The position numbers and the translations under genes were made by a program. Below the pieces are notes generated by a model. That model was not told the DNA's origin and did not search any database. It was given only the letters and a program-made list of their open reading frames with translations. A stretch of DNA of 64,000 nucleotides from assembly GCF_030687835.1 (NCBI RefSeq), contig NZ_CP117449.1:6329001-6393000 (forward strand), in the 5' to 3' direction. This DNA comes from Pseudomonas hefeiensis. Its GTDB lineage: Bacteria > Pseudomonadota > Gammaproteobacteria > Pseudomonadales > Pseudomonadaceae. Positions 1 to 8,203 of this stretch are shown here, piece by piece. Numbering within the stretch: position 1 is the stretch's first letter; the number at the start of each line of letters is the position of its first letter.

Positions 1-699
1 GGTCATCATGTTTTCTTCACTGGTGATCGACAACACATGCAGTTGCGCGCCCGTGGAACCGGCGAGCAACAGGGTCGAATCAGTGGCGTTGAGCGAAACG
101 TGCTCCAGCGGCGCACCCTGCTCGTTGAGCACAATCGGCGTTTCGCCGTACGGGTACTCGATGGCGGGCGAGATGGTTTTCTTGCCGTCCGGGTAACTGA
201 CTTTATAGGTATGACGCAGCACCAGCGCCTGACCGTTGGACAGGCCAATCACCACCAGCGGGCTGCCGGGCTGGTCTTCGCCAATGGAAGTCACGCTGGT
301 ACCGGCGGGCACCGGCAAGTCGACACGACGCAGCTCTGCGCCGGTGTCGATGTCGAAGAACAGGGCCTGGCCCTTGTCGGAAATCCGCATCGCCACCTGA
401 TTCTGCTCTTCAATGGCGATCATCAGCGGTTTGCCGGCGTCCTGCATCCAGGCAGGCGTGATCGAGTCCTGGGAGGTCAGGTCAGCGCCCTGGAACAGCG
501 GGACTACCACATAGGCAAGGAAGAAGAAAATCAGGGTAATGGCCGCCAGGACGGCGAGTCCGCCGATCAGGACGTACCAGCGGGTCAGGCGATCCTTGAG
601 CGCGCGGATGCGACGCTTGCGTTGCAGTTCAGGCGTATTGAAATCAATGCGCTTGGGAGGGGAAGTCGTAGTCATTGTGGAATTGGCCAGATCATTCAT
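1..699 (-). CDS. pstC: Phosphate ABC transporter permease PstC (N-terminal part, cut by window edge)
   Basis: Inner-membrane permease subunit of the high-affinity phosphate importer PstSCAB. Only the first 233 residues are in the window. They show a basic cytoplasmic N-terminus, one membrane segment at about residues 42-65 (starting WYVLIGGLAVL), then a long periplasmic region. This is the long PstC variant of pseudomonads, in which a large extra periplasmic domain follows the first membrane helix. The start ATG at 699 is preceded by AGGGTG. A second in-frame ATG at 675 is possible because the Pho box lies so close to the first. pstS lies directly upstream on the same strand, and pstA/pstB/phoU are expected beyond the window. 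Confidence 0.9.
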   Translation of the reverse strand, partial: MNDLANSTMTTTSPPKRIDFNTPELQRKRRIRALKDRLTRWYVLIGGLAVLAAITLIFFFLAYVVVPLFQGADLTSQDSITPAWMQDAGKPLMIAIEEQNQVAMRISDKGQALFFDIDTGAELRRVDLPVPAGTSVTSIGEDQPGSPLVVIGLSNGQALVLRHTYKVSYPDGKKTISPAIEYPYGETPIVLNEQGAPLEHVSLNATDSTLLLAGSTGAQLHVLSITSEENMMT

Positions 700-721
700 G
701 CGCACACCCTAGCGATCCTGT

Positions 722-739
722 ATGACAGAAAGATGACAA
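722..739 (-). promoter_or_regulatory. Pho box upstream of pstC
   Basis: The minus strand reads TTGTCATCTTTCTGTCAT: two 7-bp half-sites spaced 4 bp apart, nearly identical to the PhoB consensus CTGTCAT-N4-CTGTCAT. It ends 22 bp before the pstC ATG at 699. If it stands in for the -35 element, the -10 would be around TAGGGT and the transcript would start almost at the start codon. Confidence 0.85.
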
Positions 740-796
740 TGCAGTGACGCAACAAATCCGCCGCCGTGGACACCGGCAGCGGACAAAAATTTGGGC

Positions 797-883
797 GTGG
801 GGCGGGCTTGCTCCCGATAGGGCCATCACATTCAACCTCAATGTTTACTGACCTACCGCTATCGCGAGCAAGCCCGCACCCAC
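797..883. repeat. REP/REPIN element
   Basis: Inverted pair of short palindromic repeats (GTGGGGCGGGCTTGCTC ... CGAGCAAGCCCGCACCCAC) in the pstS-pstC gap. This is the dominant REP family of the window. The left copy has diverged. Confidence 0.8.
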
Positions 884-907
884 AAAAGCCCGGGCGTGGC
901 CCGGGCT
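884..907 (-). terminator. Intrinsic terminator of pstS
   Basis: Perfect 9-bp stem AGCCCGGGC/GCCCGGGCT with a 3-nt loop, followed on the minus strand by TTTT. It lies 6 bp after the pstS stop. It may reduce read-through into pstC, which has its own Pho box. Confidence 0.75.
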
Positions 908-913
908 CAGGTG

Positions 914-1912
914 TTACTTCTTGGCGACGCTGCCGCCTTCCGACAGACCCAGGTCAGCCAGTGCCTTGGCGGCAACCTTGGCTGGCAGTGGGATGTAGCC
1001 GTCCTTGACCACAACTTCCTGACCTTGCTTGGACAGGACCAGCTTCAAGAACTCAGCTTCCAGCGGGGCCAGAGGCTTGTTCGGCGCCTTGTTGATGTAG
1101 ACGTAGAGGAAACGCGACAGTGGGTACTTGCCGTTCAGGGTGTTTTCTTCGGTGTCTTCGATGAACGGCTCGCCTTCTTTCTTGGCAAGAGCAACGGTTT
1201 TCACGCTGGCGGTCTTGTAGCCGATGCCCGAGTAGCCAACGCCGTTGAGCGAGCTGCTGATCGACTGCACAACCGAGGCCGAACCTGGCTGCTCATTGAC
1301 ATTGGACTTGTAGTCGCCTTTGCACAGGGCTTCTTCTTTGAAGTAGCCGTAGGTGCCGGATACCGAGTTACGACCGAACAACTGGACTGGCTTGTTGGCC
1401 AGGTCACCGGTCACGCCCAGGTCACCCCAAGTCTTGACATCAGCCTTGGCGCCGCACAGACGAGTGGAGGAGAAAATCGCATCGACCTGAGCCATGGTCA
1501 GGCCTTTGATCGGGTTGTCTTTGTGCACGAACACCGCCAGGGCGTCCACGGCCACTGGGACGGCGGTAGGCTTGTAACCGTATTTGGTTTCGAAGGCCTG
1601 CAGCTCGTTGTCCTTCATCTTGCGGCTCATCGGGCCCAGGTTGGAGGTGCCTTCAGTCAGAGACGGTGGCGCAGTGGAGGAACCTGCGGCCTGAATCTGG
1701 ATATTTACGTTCGGGTATTCTTTCTTGTAGTTCTCGGCCCACAGGGTCATCAGGTTGGCCAGAGTATCGGAGCCGACACTGGACAGGTTGCCCGACACAC
1801 CGGTGGTCTTGGTGTAGCTCGGGATGGCTGGGTCGACAGCGGCAACCGCGTGGGCGGTCGCAACGCCAGCGGCGACAAAGGTCATTGCCGTCATCAAACG
1901 CTTCAGTTTCAT
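914..1912 (-). CDS. pstS: Phosphate-binding periplasmic protein PstS
   Basis: Periplasmic receptor of the Pst phosphate importer, 332 aa, usual family size. It has a signal peptide with cleavage likely near AHAVAA, then [12 protein letters not shown], the [13 protein letters not shown] loop and [17 protein letters not shown], which are typical phosphate-coordinating segments of PstS. It binds phosphate and delivers it to PstC/PstA. It is transcribed toward pstC from a promoter with a Pho box, so induction by PhoB under phosphate starvation is expected. The start ATG follows CTAGGAGTAAGGC, a good ribosome-binding site. Confidence 0.96.
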   Translation of the reverse strand: MKLKRLMTAMTFVAAGVATAHAVAAVDPAIPSYTKTTGVSGNLSSVGSDTLANLMTLWAENYKKEYPNVNIQIQAAGSSTAPPSLTEGTSNLGPMSRKMKDNELQAFETKYGYKPTAVPVAVDALAVFVHKDNPIKGLTMAQVDAIFSSTRLCGAKADVKTWGDLGVTGDLANKPVQLFGRNSVSGTYGYFKEEALCKGDYKSNVNEQPGSASVVQSISSSLNGVGYSGIGYKTASVKTVALAKKEGEPFIEDTEENTLNGKYPLSRFLYVYINKAPNKPLAPLEAEFLKLVLSKQGQEVVVKDGYIPLPAKVAAKALADLGLSEGGSVAKK

Positions 1913-1976
1913 GCCTTACTCCTAGCAGATAGGTGTGTTAAGTCGGCCAAGTATCGGTAAGCCGTGTGAACACTCT

Positions 1977-1994
1977 ATGGCTGAAATATGACAA
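1977..1994 (-). promoter_or_regulatory. Pho box upstream of pstS
   Basis: The minus strand reads TTGTCATATTTCAGCCAT: a good first PhoB half-site and a weaker second one (CAGCCAT) at the correct 11-bp period, 65 bp upstream of the pstS start. Confidence 0.75.
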
Positions 1995-2041
1995 TTGGAT
2001 GAAAGGCCATTATTGAGATTTAAAAGAAGATCGCGCAGCCC

Positions 2042-2120
2042 CCATCGCGAGCAGGCTCGCTCTCACAGGGGATGTGCGGTGAACACAAAATCCAATGTGG
2101 GAGCGAGCCTGCTCGCGATG
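2042..2120. repeat. REP/REPIN element
   Basis: Inverted pair ATCGCGAGCAGGCTCGCT ... AGCGAGCCTGCTCGCGAT between pstS and the convergently placed end of the MFS gene. Confidence 0.85.
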
Positions 2121-2142
2121 AGGTCAATACAGTCGATAAAGC

Positions 2143-3441
2143 TTAACGACCTTCCTTCCAGAGATACGCCCCCACCGCAATCCCGATGCCGCAGATAACC
2201 GCCACGTAATAGGCTGGCCCCATCGGGTTTTCCTTGAGCAGCAAAGTGACGATCATCGGGGTCAGGCCGCCGAAGATTGCATAGGCCAGGTTGTAGGAGA
2301 ACGACAAACCGCTGAAGCGCACCACGGCCGGGAACGCCTTGACCATGACATAAGGCACCGCGCCGATGGTGCCCACCAGCAGCCCGCTCAGGGCATAGAG
2401 CGGAAACAGCCAGTCGGGATGGTTGAACAGGCTGTGGTAGAAGGTCCAGGAGGTGATCAACAGCAGCGCACTGCCGAACACAAACACTCGCCCGGCACCG
2501 AAACGGTCGGCCAGCACACCAGAGCCGATGCAGCCAAAACTCAGGAATACGATCGCCAGGCTGTTAGCCTGCAAGGCAATGGTCGGGCTGAAGTGATACA
2601 CCGTTTGCAGCACGGTCGGGGTCATCAGGATGATCACGATGATGCCGGCCGACAGCAGCCAGGTCAGCAACATCGAAATGGCAATGGCGCCGCGATGATC
2701 ACGCAGCACGGCCCGCAGCGGCACTTCAGCGGCCAGGGCCTTGCGCAGTTGCAGCTCGGCGAATATCGGGGTTTCGTGCAGCCAACGGCGCAAGTAAACC
2801 GAGAACAGGCCGAACACACCCCCTAGCAGGAACGGAATCCGCCAGGCGTAATCTGCCACCTCCACCGGCGTATAGATGCTGTTGATCGCCGTGGCCACCA
2901 GCGAACCCAGCAAAATCCCCACGGTCAGTCCACACGTCAGCGTGCCGCAGGCATAGCCGATGTGGCGCGCCGGAACGTGCTCGGAAACGAACACCCAGGC
3001 CCCTGGCACCTCACCGCCAATGGCCGCACCCTGGATCACTCGCATCAGCAACAGCAGAATCGGCGCCCACATGCCGATTTGGGCATAGGTCGGCAGCAAG
3101 CCCATGATGAGGGTCGGCACGGCCATCATGAAAATGCTCAGGGTGAACATTTTCTTGCGGCCCAGCAGGTCACCGAAGTGAGCCATGATGATCCCGCCCA
3201 GCGGCCGGGCCAGATAACCGGCGGCAAAAATGCCGAACGTCTGCATCAAGCGCAGCCACTCGGGCATTTCGGCGGGGAAAAATAATTTTCCGACCACGGT
3301 GGCGAAGAACACGAAAATGATGAAATCGTAGAACTCCAACGCGCCGCCCAAGGCAGAAAGCGACAGGGTCTTGTAATCGTTGCGGGTCAATGGACGAGCC
3401 GATTGAACGGGTGTCGCCGTGCTCGAAGGCGCAGTGGTCAT
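2143..3441 (-). CDS. MFS transporter, metabolite:H+ symporter (MHS/ProP-like) type
   Basis: Inner-membrane carrier of 432 aa with about 12 membrane segments. Family marks are GALEFYDFIIF in helix 1, the loop GGIIMAHFGDLLGRKK between helices 2 and 3 (DxxGRR/K motif) and RVIQGAAIGGEVPGAW, all typical of the MHS branch that carries organic acids, proline/betaine or citrate. Substrate not identifiable. The start at MTTAPSS (3441) is chosen over an upstream in-frame codon at 3552 because it has an AGAGAAG ribosome-binding site and the extra 37 residues are not MFS-like. From memory, P. aeruginosa also has an MFS gene next to pstS. Confidence 0.85.
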   Translation of the reverse strand: MTTAPSSTATPVQSARPLTRNDYKTLSLSALGGALEFYDFIIFVFFATVVGKLFFPAEMPEWLRLMQTFGIFAAGYLARPLGGIIMAHFGDLLGRKKMFTLSIFMMAVPTLIMGLLPTYAQIGMWAPILLLLMRVIQGAAIGGEVPGAWVFVSEHVPARHIGYACGTLTCGLTVGILLGSLVATAINSIYTPVEVADYAWRIPFLLGGVFGLFSVYLRRWLHETPIFAELQLRKALAAEVPLRAVLRDHRGAIAISMLLTWLLSAGIIVIILMTPTVLQTVYHFSPTIALQANSLAIVFLSFGCIGSGVLADRFGAGRVFVFGSALLLITSWTFYHSLFNHPDWLFPLYALSGLLVGTIGAVPYVMVKAFPAVVRFSGLSFSYNLAYAIFGGLTPMIVTLLLKENPMGPAYYVAVICGIGIAVGAYLWKEGR

Positions 3442-3807
3442 GGCAAGGGCTTCTCTTATAGTCAGTTCTGCAACCCCGGACAACGGTGGGCAGGCTCGGC
3501 ACGATAGCAAATTGTTCAAAAAAGCACATAGAGGTGCGTAATTGACAGTCAAAATCGGAACCGGGTGGTCGTCTCGACGTCTATCGCTCGATATACTCGC
3601 AACCTTGCAACACTCTGTAAGGGGTTGCTGTGCGAAAACGTCGTTGGTGACGTAGTAACTTAACCAGCCGGTTTCGCAGAGTTTCCCTTTGGCACGCCTT
3701 TACGAAAAACGTGACGAACGCCGCATGTTCGGGCTGAATCGTTTTTTTCAAAGACGGCTATTCACCTGATACATAAGACAGAGTTACGGGTCAGAGGCAC
3801 CCCCGGC
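3442..3807. other. Divergent intergenic region with a hairpin
   Basis: A 366-bp gap between the divergent MFS and thioesterase genes. It contains a near-perfect inverted repeat, TGCGAAAACG (3631-3640) against CGGTTTCGCA (3669-3678), enclosing a smaller hairpin CGTC/GACG. It could be an untranslated leader or a small RNA. No ORF with coding character was seen. Confidence 0.35.
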
Positions 3808-4212
3808 ATGATAGAGCTCGAACAAGAAGATCCAATCCCGCAAGGCGACCTGGCCCTGCAAATCACCGCGCTTCCTCGCGAAACCAACGGCTTTGGCGAT
3901 ATTTTCGGCGGCTGGCTGGTTTCCCAGATGGACCTGGCCGGCACGGCCATGGCCAGTAAAGTGGCCGGTGGACGCGTGGCCACCGTGGCGATCGATCGCA
4001 TGGCGTTTCTGGTGCCGGTGGCCGTGGGTGCCCAGCTGTCTTTTTACACCCAGGCGCTGGAGATCGGCCGCAGTTCGATCCAGATGATGGTCGAGGTCTG
4101 GAGTGACGATCCGCTGTCCAGCGAATGGCGCAAGGTCACCGAGGCGGTGTTTGTATTCGTCGCCATCGATGGCAGTGGTCGTACCCGCTCGGTTCCGCCG
4201 CGCGCCCGTTAA
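3808..4212 (+). CDS. Acyl-CoA thioesterase, YciA-like hotdog protein
   Basis: Cytoplasmic hotdog-fold thioesterase of 134 aa, likely hydrolysing acyl-CoA to free acid and CoA. Recognisable: LQITALPRETNGFGDIFGGWLVSQMDLAG, where the Asn/Asp and the GGWL..MD helix form the YciA/acyl-CoA hydrolase active site, and VATVAIDRMAFLVPV for the second strand pair. The length matches the short single-domain YciA type. It is followed 57 bp later by the mutarotase gene on the same strand. Acyl-chain preference cannot be read from sequence. Confidence 0.85.
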   Translation: MIELEQEDPIPQGDLALQITALPRETNGFGDIFGGWLVSQMDLAGTAMASKVAGGRVATVAIDRMAFLVPVAVGAQLSFYTQALEIGRSSIQMMVEVWSDDPLSSEWRKVTEAVFVFVAIDGSGRTRSVPPRAR

Positions 4213-4269
4213 ACACGGGGGCCGTTTTGCGGTCCATTGCAGTTCATGTTCCTGAACGAGACTTGCAGT

Positions 4270-5169
4270 ATGCCTACGCCCCATGTCGAAGCCGTCAAAC
4301 TGGATGAACTGAACGGCTGGCGCATCCGCCACGGTCAGGCCGAGTTGCTGGTGGCCCAGCAAGGCGCGCACATCCTCAGTTATCAGGTCGACGGCCAGCC
4401 GCCGCTGATCTGGCTCAACGACCAGGCAACGTTCAAGGCCGGCAAGAGCATCCGCGCCGGAGTGCCGGTGTGCTGGCCGTGGTTCGGCAACCTGACGCGC
4501 AACCCCGAGAGCGTGCAGGCCATGCGGGTAAGCAACGAACCGGCCACGGCTCACGGCCTGGTGCGGGCGATGGATTGGGAGCTCAAGGGCATCGAAGCCC
4601 AGGGCGAAAGCCTGAAAGTGGAATTCGTACTGCCCTATCCCGAAAACGGTCTCTCAGGCTGGCCCCATCAGGTAGACCTGACGCTGGCCATCGTGATGGA
4701 CGAGCAGTTGCACATCCGTCTCACCAGCCATAACCGCGGCAGCGAGACCGTCAGCCTGAGCCAGGCACTGCACAGTTACTTCGCCGTCAGTGACGTGCGC
4801 AACGTGCATGTCGAAGGCGTGGATGGCTTGCGTTATATCGAAACTCTGGACAACTGGAATACCGTGACCCAGGCTGGCGATCTGCACTTTGCCGGCGAGA
4901 CCGATCGCATCTATCTCGATACCCCACCGAAGCTGAGCATCGTTGACCCGCACTGGGAACGACGCATCGAACTGACCAGCAGCGGTTCACGCTCGGCGGT
5001 GATCTGGAACCCCTGGACCCAACGCGCCAAGGCCTTCAGCGACATGGCCGACGATGGCTGGCAGCGCATGCTGTGCATCGAGACGGCGAATGTGATGGAC
5101 GATGTGGTGACGCTGCTGCCGCAGGCCAGTCATACCCTCGGCGTCAGCATCGGCAGCAAGCCGCTCTAA
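4270..5169 (+). CDS. D-hexose-6-phosphate mutarotase (YeaD-like)
   Basis: Aldose-1-epimerase superfamily enzyme, 299 aa from the chosen start, interconverting alpha and beta anomers of glucose-6-phosphate or related hexose phosphates. Family marks are SIRAGVPVCWPWFG, PATAHGLVRAMDW with the HG(L/F) motif, and SQALHSYFAVSDV. The conserved late Glu is in the MLCIETANV segment. The start MPTPHVEAVKLDEL is chosen over in-frame TTG 4237 and ATG 4246 because homologues begin here and ACGAGAC precedes it. Confidence 0.85.
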   Translation: MPTPHVEAVKLDELNGWRIRHGQAELLVAQQGAHILSYQVDGQPPLIWLNDQATFKAGKSIRAGVPVCWPWFGNLTRNPESVQAMRVSNEPATAHGLVRAMDWELKGIEAQGESLKVEFVLPYPENGLSGWPHQVDLTLAIVMDEQLHIRLTSHNRGSETVSLSQALHSYFAVSDVRNVHVEGVDGLRYIETLDNWNTVTQAGDLHFAGETDRIYLDTPPKLSIVDPHWERRIELTSSGSRSAVIWNPWTQRAKAFSDMADDGWQRMLCIETANVMDDVVTLLPQASHTLGVSIGSKPL

Positions 5170-5188
5170 GCCACACCGCAAAACCATT

Positions 5189-5277
5189 GTGGGAGCGGGC
5201 TTGCTCGCGAAGGCGGTGTGTCAGTCAACATAAGTATCAACTGACCGACCGCCTTCGCGAGCAAGCCCGCTCCCACA
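5189..5277. repeat. REPIN, near-perfect inverted pair
   Basis: TGTGGGAGCGGGCTTGCTCG and its inverted copy CGAGCAAGCCCGCTCCCACA separated by about 40 bp, between the convergent mutarotase and DUF3299 genes. Probably the functional 3' boundary of both. Confidence 0.9.
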
Positions 5278-5305
5278 TTGGGATCTACGCCATATCTGCG
5301 ACTGG

Positions 5306-5842
5306 TTACAAATCCGCCTCCTGCACCACCCTCACCTTTTCCGCCTCCAAGGCATACGCCGCGCTGGCCAGGTCGTTGTCGACCTTTTCGATCTTCAGCG
5401 TGCCGGTCACCCATAGCGGTGTGTAGATGTCGTCCAGCTTCAATCCCTTGGGATAGCGCACCAGCACCAGTTGATTAGGCGGTGGTGGCGGGACGTGGAT
5501 GCAGGCGCCGGGGTAAGGCACCAGGAAGAACAGCGTGCTGCGGCCCTTGGCGTCGGTTTCCAGCGGCACCGGGTAGCCGCCAAGGCGAATGTGCTTGTCG
5601 TTCATCGACGCCACGGTCTTGCTCGAATACATCACCGCCGGCAAGCCCTTGCTTTGCTTCAGGCCACCTTTTTCGGTGAAAGTGCCGCTGGCTTCGGGGG
5701 TGTTGTGGTCGATCTCGGGCATGGCCTCGAGGGCTTTCTGGTCCGACTTGGGCATCAGTTCGAGCCAGTCGGTTTCCGGCAGTTCGGCGGCATGGGCCAG
5801 GCTGCTGCCCAGCAGAAGAAGGGTCAAGACTAGACGGCGCAT
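5306..5842 (-). CDS. DUF3299 domain-containing exported protein
   Basis: 178 aa with a signal peptide (MRRLVLTLLLLGSSLAHAAE). The mature part has ELMPKSDQKALEAM, then the conserved block IRLGGYPVPLE, FFLVPYPGACIHVPPPPPNQ and YTPLWVTGTLKIE, the signature of DUF3299 periplasmic proteins. The Cys-His pair in GACIHVPPPPPN is the striking conserved feature and could bind a metal or cofactor, but no function is established. Start at MRRLVL (5842). The upstream in-frame TTG would put extra residues before the signal peptide. Confidence 0.8.
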   Translation of the reverse strand: MRRLVLTLLLLGSSLAHAAELPETDWLELMPKSDQKALEAMPEIDHNTPEASGTFTEKGGLKQSKGLPAVMYSSKTVASMNDKHIRLGGYPVPLETDAKGRSTLFFLVPYPGACIHVPPPPPNQLVLVRYPKGLKLDDIYTPLWVTGTLKIEKVDNDLASAAYALEAEKVRVVQEADL

Positions 5843-5929
5843 GAATGGGCTCGGCAATAAGTAGGAAGTGCGACGCCGGGCATTCTAGCCCTCTCTGCGC
5901 GCCAACGCAGAGGGGGCTTGGTCACAGAA

Positions 5930-6175
5930 TCAGTTTCTTTTGATCAAGCCGTAGATCACCAGCAACACCACCGCGCCCACCAGGGCACCGAGGAAACCGG
6001 CGCCTTCGCCAGCCTGGTAGATGCCCAGGGCCTGGCCGCCGTAAGTGGCTGCCAACGAACCGCCGATACCGAGCAGGATGGTCATGATCCAGCCCATGCT
6101 GTCATCGCCCGGTTTCAGGAAGCGCGCCAGCAGGCCAACGATCAAGCCGATAAAGATGGTTCCAATGATTCCCAT
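5930..6175 (-). CDS. GlsB/YeaQ/YmgE family stress-response membrane protein
   Basis: 81-aa, three-helix, glycine-rich inner-membrane protein. It begins MGIIGTIFIGLIVGLLARFLKPG and continues with the GWIMTILLGIGGSLAA pattern, diagnostic of the transglycosylase-associated (GlsB/YeaQ) family. These are stress-associated small membrane proteins of unknown mechanism. Usual length; a GAGGGAAAT ribosome-binding site precedes it. Monocistronic, downstream of purK on the same strand but 100 bp away. Confidence 0.9.
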   Translation of the reverse strand: MGIIGTIFIGLIVGLLARFLKPGDDSMGWIMTILLGIGGSLAATYGGQALGIYQAGEGAGFLGALVGAVVLLVIYGLIKRN

Positions 6176-6278
6176 GGCATTTCCCTCTGAGATAAGTAGC
6201 TAGACCAGAGCCCGTTCGGACTTTGGCACCTAGCCATCAGAGAAGTTAGCCGACCAATGGTTCCACCGTCGCTGAAGA

Positions 6279-7364
6279 CTATTGTTCGGCGATCAATGTC
6301 TCGACCTTGATGATCTGCTGGGCCAATGTGGCCCGGTCAGCGCAGCGCAGGTTGGCGTGACCGACCTTGCGCCCGGCCTTGAACGCCTTGCCATAGTGAT
6401 GCAAATGGCAGTCAGCGATCGACAGGACTTTCTCGCTGTCCGGCACCTTGCCGATGAAGTTGAGCATCGCGCTCTCACCCACCTTGGCAGTCGACCCCAG
6501 CGGCAGCCCGGCCACCGCCCGCAGATGGTTTTCGAACTGGCTGCACTCGGCGCCTTCGGTGGTCCAGTGCCCGGAGTTGTGCACGCGCGGGGCGATTTCA
6601 TTGGCCTTGAGGCCGCCGCCCACTTCAAAGAACTCGAACGCCATCACGCCGACATAGTCCAGTTGCTTGAGCACCCGACTGGAGTAGTCCTCGGCCAGGG
6701 CCTGCAGCGGATGATCGGTGCTGGCGACGGACAGCTTGAGAATGCCGTCCTTGTGGGTGTTGTGCACCAGCGGATAGAAACGGATTTCACCGTCGCGGGC
6801 GCGCACCGCGATCAACGAGACTTCCCCGGTGAACGGTACAAAACCTTCCAGCAGGCAGGCCACGCTGCCCAGCTCGGCGAACGTGCCAGCCACATCTGCA
6901 GGATTGCGCAGGACTTTCTGGCCTTTGCCGTCGTAACCCAGGGTACGGGTCTTGAGGACTGCCGGCAGGCCGATGGAAGCGACGGCGGCTTCCAGGTCGG
7001 CCTGGGACTGGATGTCGGCGAACGCAGGTGTAGGAATGCCCAGGTCCTTGAACATGTTCTTTTCGAACCAGCGGTCGCGGGCAATGCGCAAGGCTTCGGC
7101 GCTCGGGTAGACCGGGACGAACTGGGACAGGAAGGCAACGGTTTCGGCCGGGACGCTTTCGAACTCGAAGGTCACCAGATCGACTTCATCGGCCAGTTGG
7201 CGCAGATGATCCTGATCGCCGTAGTCGGCCCGTAGGTGTTCACCCAGCGCGCTGGCGCAGGCGTCCGGCGCCGGATCCAGGAAAGCGAAGTTCATTCCCA
7301 GCGGCGTCCCCGCCAGGGCCAACATGCGACCCAACTGGCCGCCACCGATTACACCGATCTTCAT
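6279..7364 (-). CDS. purK: 5-(carboxyamino)imidazole ribonucleotide synthase PurK
   Basis: ATP-grasp enzyme, 361 aa, converting AIR, bicarbonate and ATP to N5-CAIR in purine synthesis. The N-terminus MKIGVIGGGQLGRMLALAG and the acidic FEFESVPAE motif are typical. The ATP-grasp part shows LKTRTLGYDGKGQ, and NEIAPRVHNSGHWT holds the catalytic Asn/Arg/His cluster. It lies 12 bp downstream of purE, forming the usual purEK operon. Confidence 0.97.
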   Translation of the reverse strand: MKIGVIGGGQLGRMLALAGTPLGMNFAFLDPAPDACASALGEHLRADYGDQDHLRQLADEVDLVTFEFESVPAETVAFLSQFVPVYPSAEALRIARDRWFEKNMFKDLGIPTPAFADIQSQADLEAAVASIGLPAVLKTRTLGYDGKGQKVLRNPADVAGTFAELGSVACLLEGFVPFTGEVSLIAVRARDGEIRFYPLVHNTHKDGILKLSVASTDHPLQALAEDYSSRVLKQLDYVGVMAFEFFEVGGGLKANEIAPRVHNSGHWTTEGAECSQFENHLRAVAGLPLGSTAKVGESAMLNFIGKVPDSEKVLSIADCHLHHYGKAFKAGRKVGHANLRCADRATLAQQIIKVETLIAEQ

Positions 7365-7376
7365 TCGTCAACCACC

Positions 7377-7868
7377 TCAGGCAATGCGTGGGTCTGGATT
7401 GTCCAGGACGCTGTCTGTCTGCTCAGCGCGGAATTTTTTCAGCACGGTATGAAATTGTGGGTGCTTGGCGCCCAGGATGCTCGCCGACAGCAGGGCCGCG
7501 TTGATCGCGCCAGCCTTGCCGATAGCCAGGGTCGCGACCGGAACGCCGGCCGGCATCTGCACGATCGACAGCAGCGAATCGACGCCCGAGAGCATCGACG
7601 ACTGCACTGGCACGCCCAGCACCGGCAGGTGGGTCTTGGCCGCACACATGCCTGGCAGGTGAGCCGCGCCACCGGCACCGGCGATGATCACCTCAATGCC
7701 GCGAGCCTCAGCCTCTTCGGCGTACTGGAACAGCAGGTCCGGGGTGCGGTGGGCGGAGACCACTTTCACCTCATAAGGGATGCCGAGCTTTTCCAGCATA
7801 TCGGCGGTGTGGCTAAGGGTGGACCAATCGGACTTGGAGCCCATGATCACGCCAACCAGTGCACTCAT
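7377..7868 (-). CDS. purE: N5-carboxyaminoimidazole ribonucleotide mutase PurE
   Basis: 163-aa cytoplasmic mutase converting N5-CAIR to CAIR, the partner step of PurK. The active-site loop [11 protein letters not shown] and the [17 protein letters not shown] motif (conserved His), plus [11 protein letters not shown], are all present. First gene of purEK. An intrinsic-terminator-like hairpin ends 38 bp upstream of the ATG (see 7907-7948). Confidence 0.97.
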   Translation of the reverse strand: MSALVGVIMGSKSDWSTLSHTADMLEKLGIPYEVKVVSAHRTPDLLFQYAEEAEARGIEVIIAGAGGAAHLPGMCAAKTHLPVLGVPVQSSMLSGVDSLLSIVQMPAGVPVATLAIGKAGAINAALLSASILGAKHPQFHTVLKKFRAEQTDSVLDNPDPRIA

Positions 7869-7906
7869 CGTCGTGCCTCTTCTCTCTGGGCGCCCGCAGG
7901 CGCGTC

Positions 7907-7948
7907 AAAAAACAACAAGCCACGCAGGAAACCGGCGTGGCTTGTTGT
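7907..7948 (-). terminator. Strong intrinsic terminator / possible attenuator ahead of purE
   Basis: Perfect 14-bp stem (ACAACAAGCCACGC paired with its complement), 9-nt loop, then six T on the minus strand. It stops 38 bp before the purE start. It is either the end of transcription from the LysR gene 250 bp upstream or a conditional terminator in the purEK leader. On the plus strand no T tract follows, so it is directional. Confidence 0.8.
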
Positions 7949-8098
7949 ACGAATTATGGCCGATCTGGACCGGCCGAAGGCCGCGCAGTATACCTCAATG
8001 AAATAGATAAACAGCCCCTGTCGCGACCATCTGTCATTTGCGCTTAAACGGCGGTTTTATTGACTCTCAGGTCAGCGAAAAAGCACCACAATTCCCCC

Positions 8099-8187
8099 GT
8101 GGGAGCAGGCTTGCTCGCGAAGGCGGACTGACATTCAACATCATCGTTGCCTGACACACCGCTATCGCGAGCAGGCTCGCTCCCACA
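8099..8187. repeat. REPIN element
   Basis: GTGGGAGCAGGCTTGCTCGCGA ... and inverted copy TCGCGAGCAGGCTCGCTCCCAC, between the purE leader and the LysR gene end. Confidence 0.85.
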
Positions 8188-8203
8188 GGGGATCTTCGTG
8201 GTA

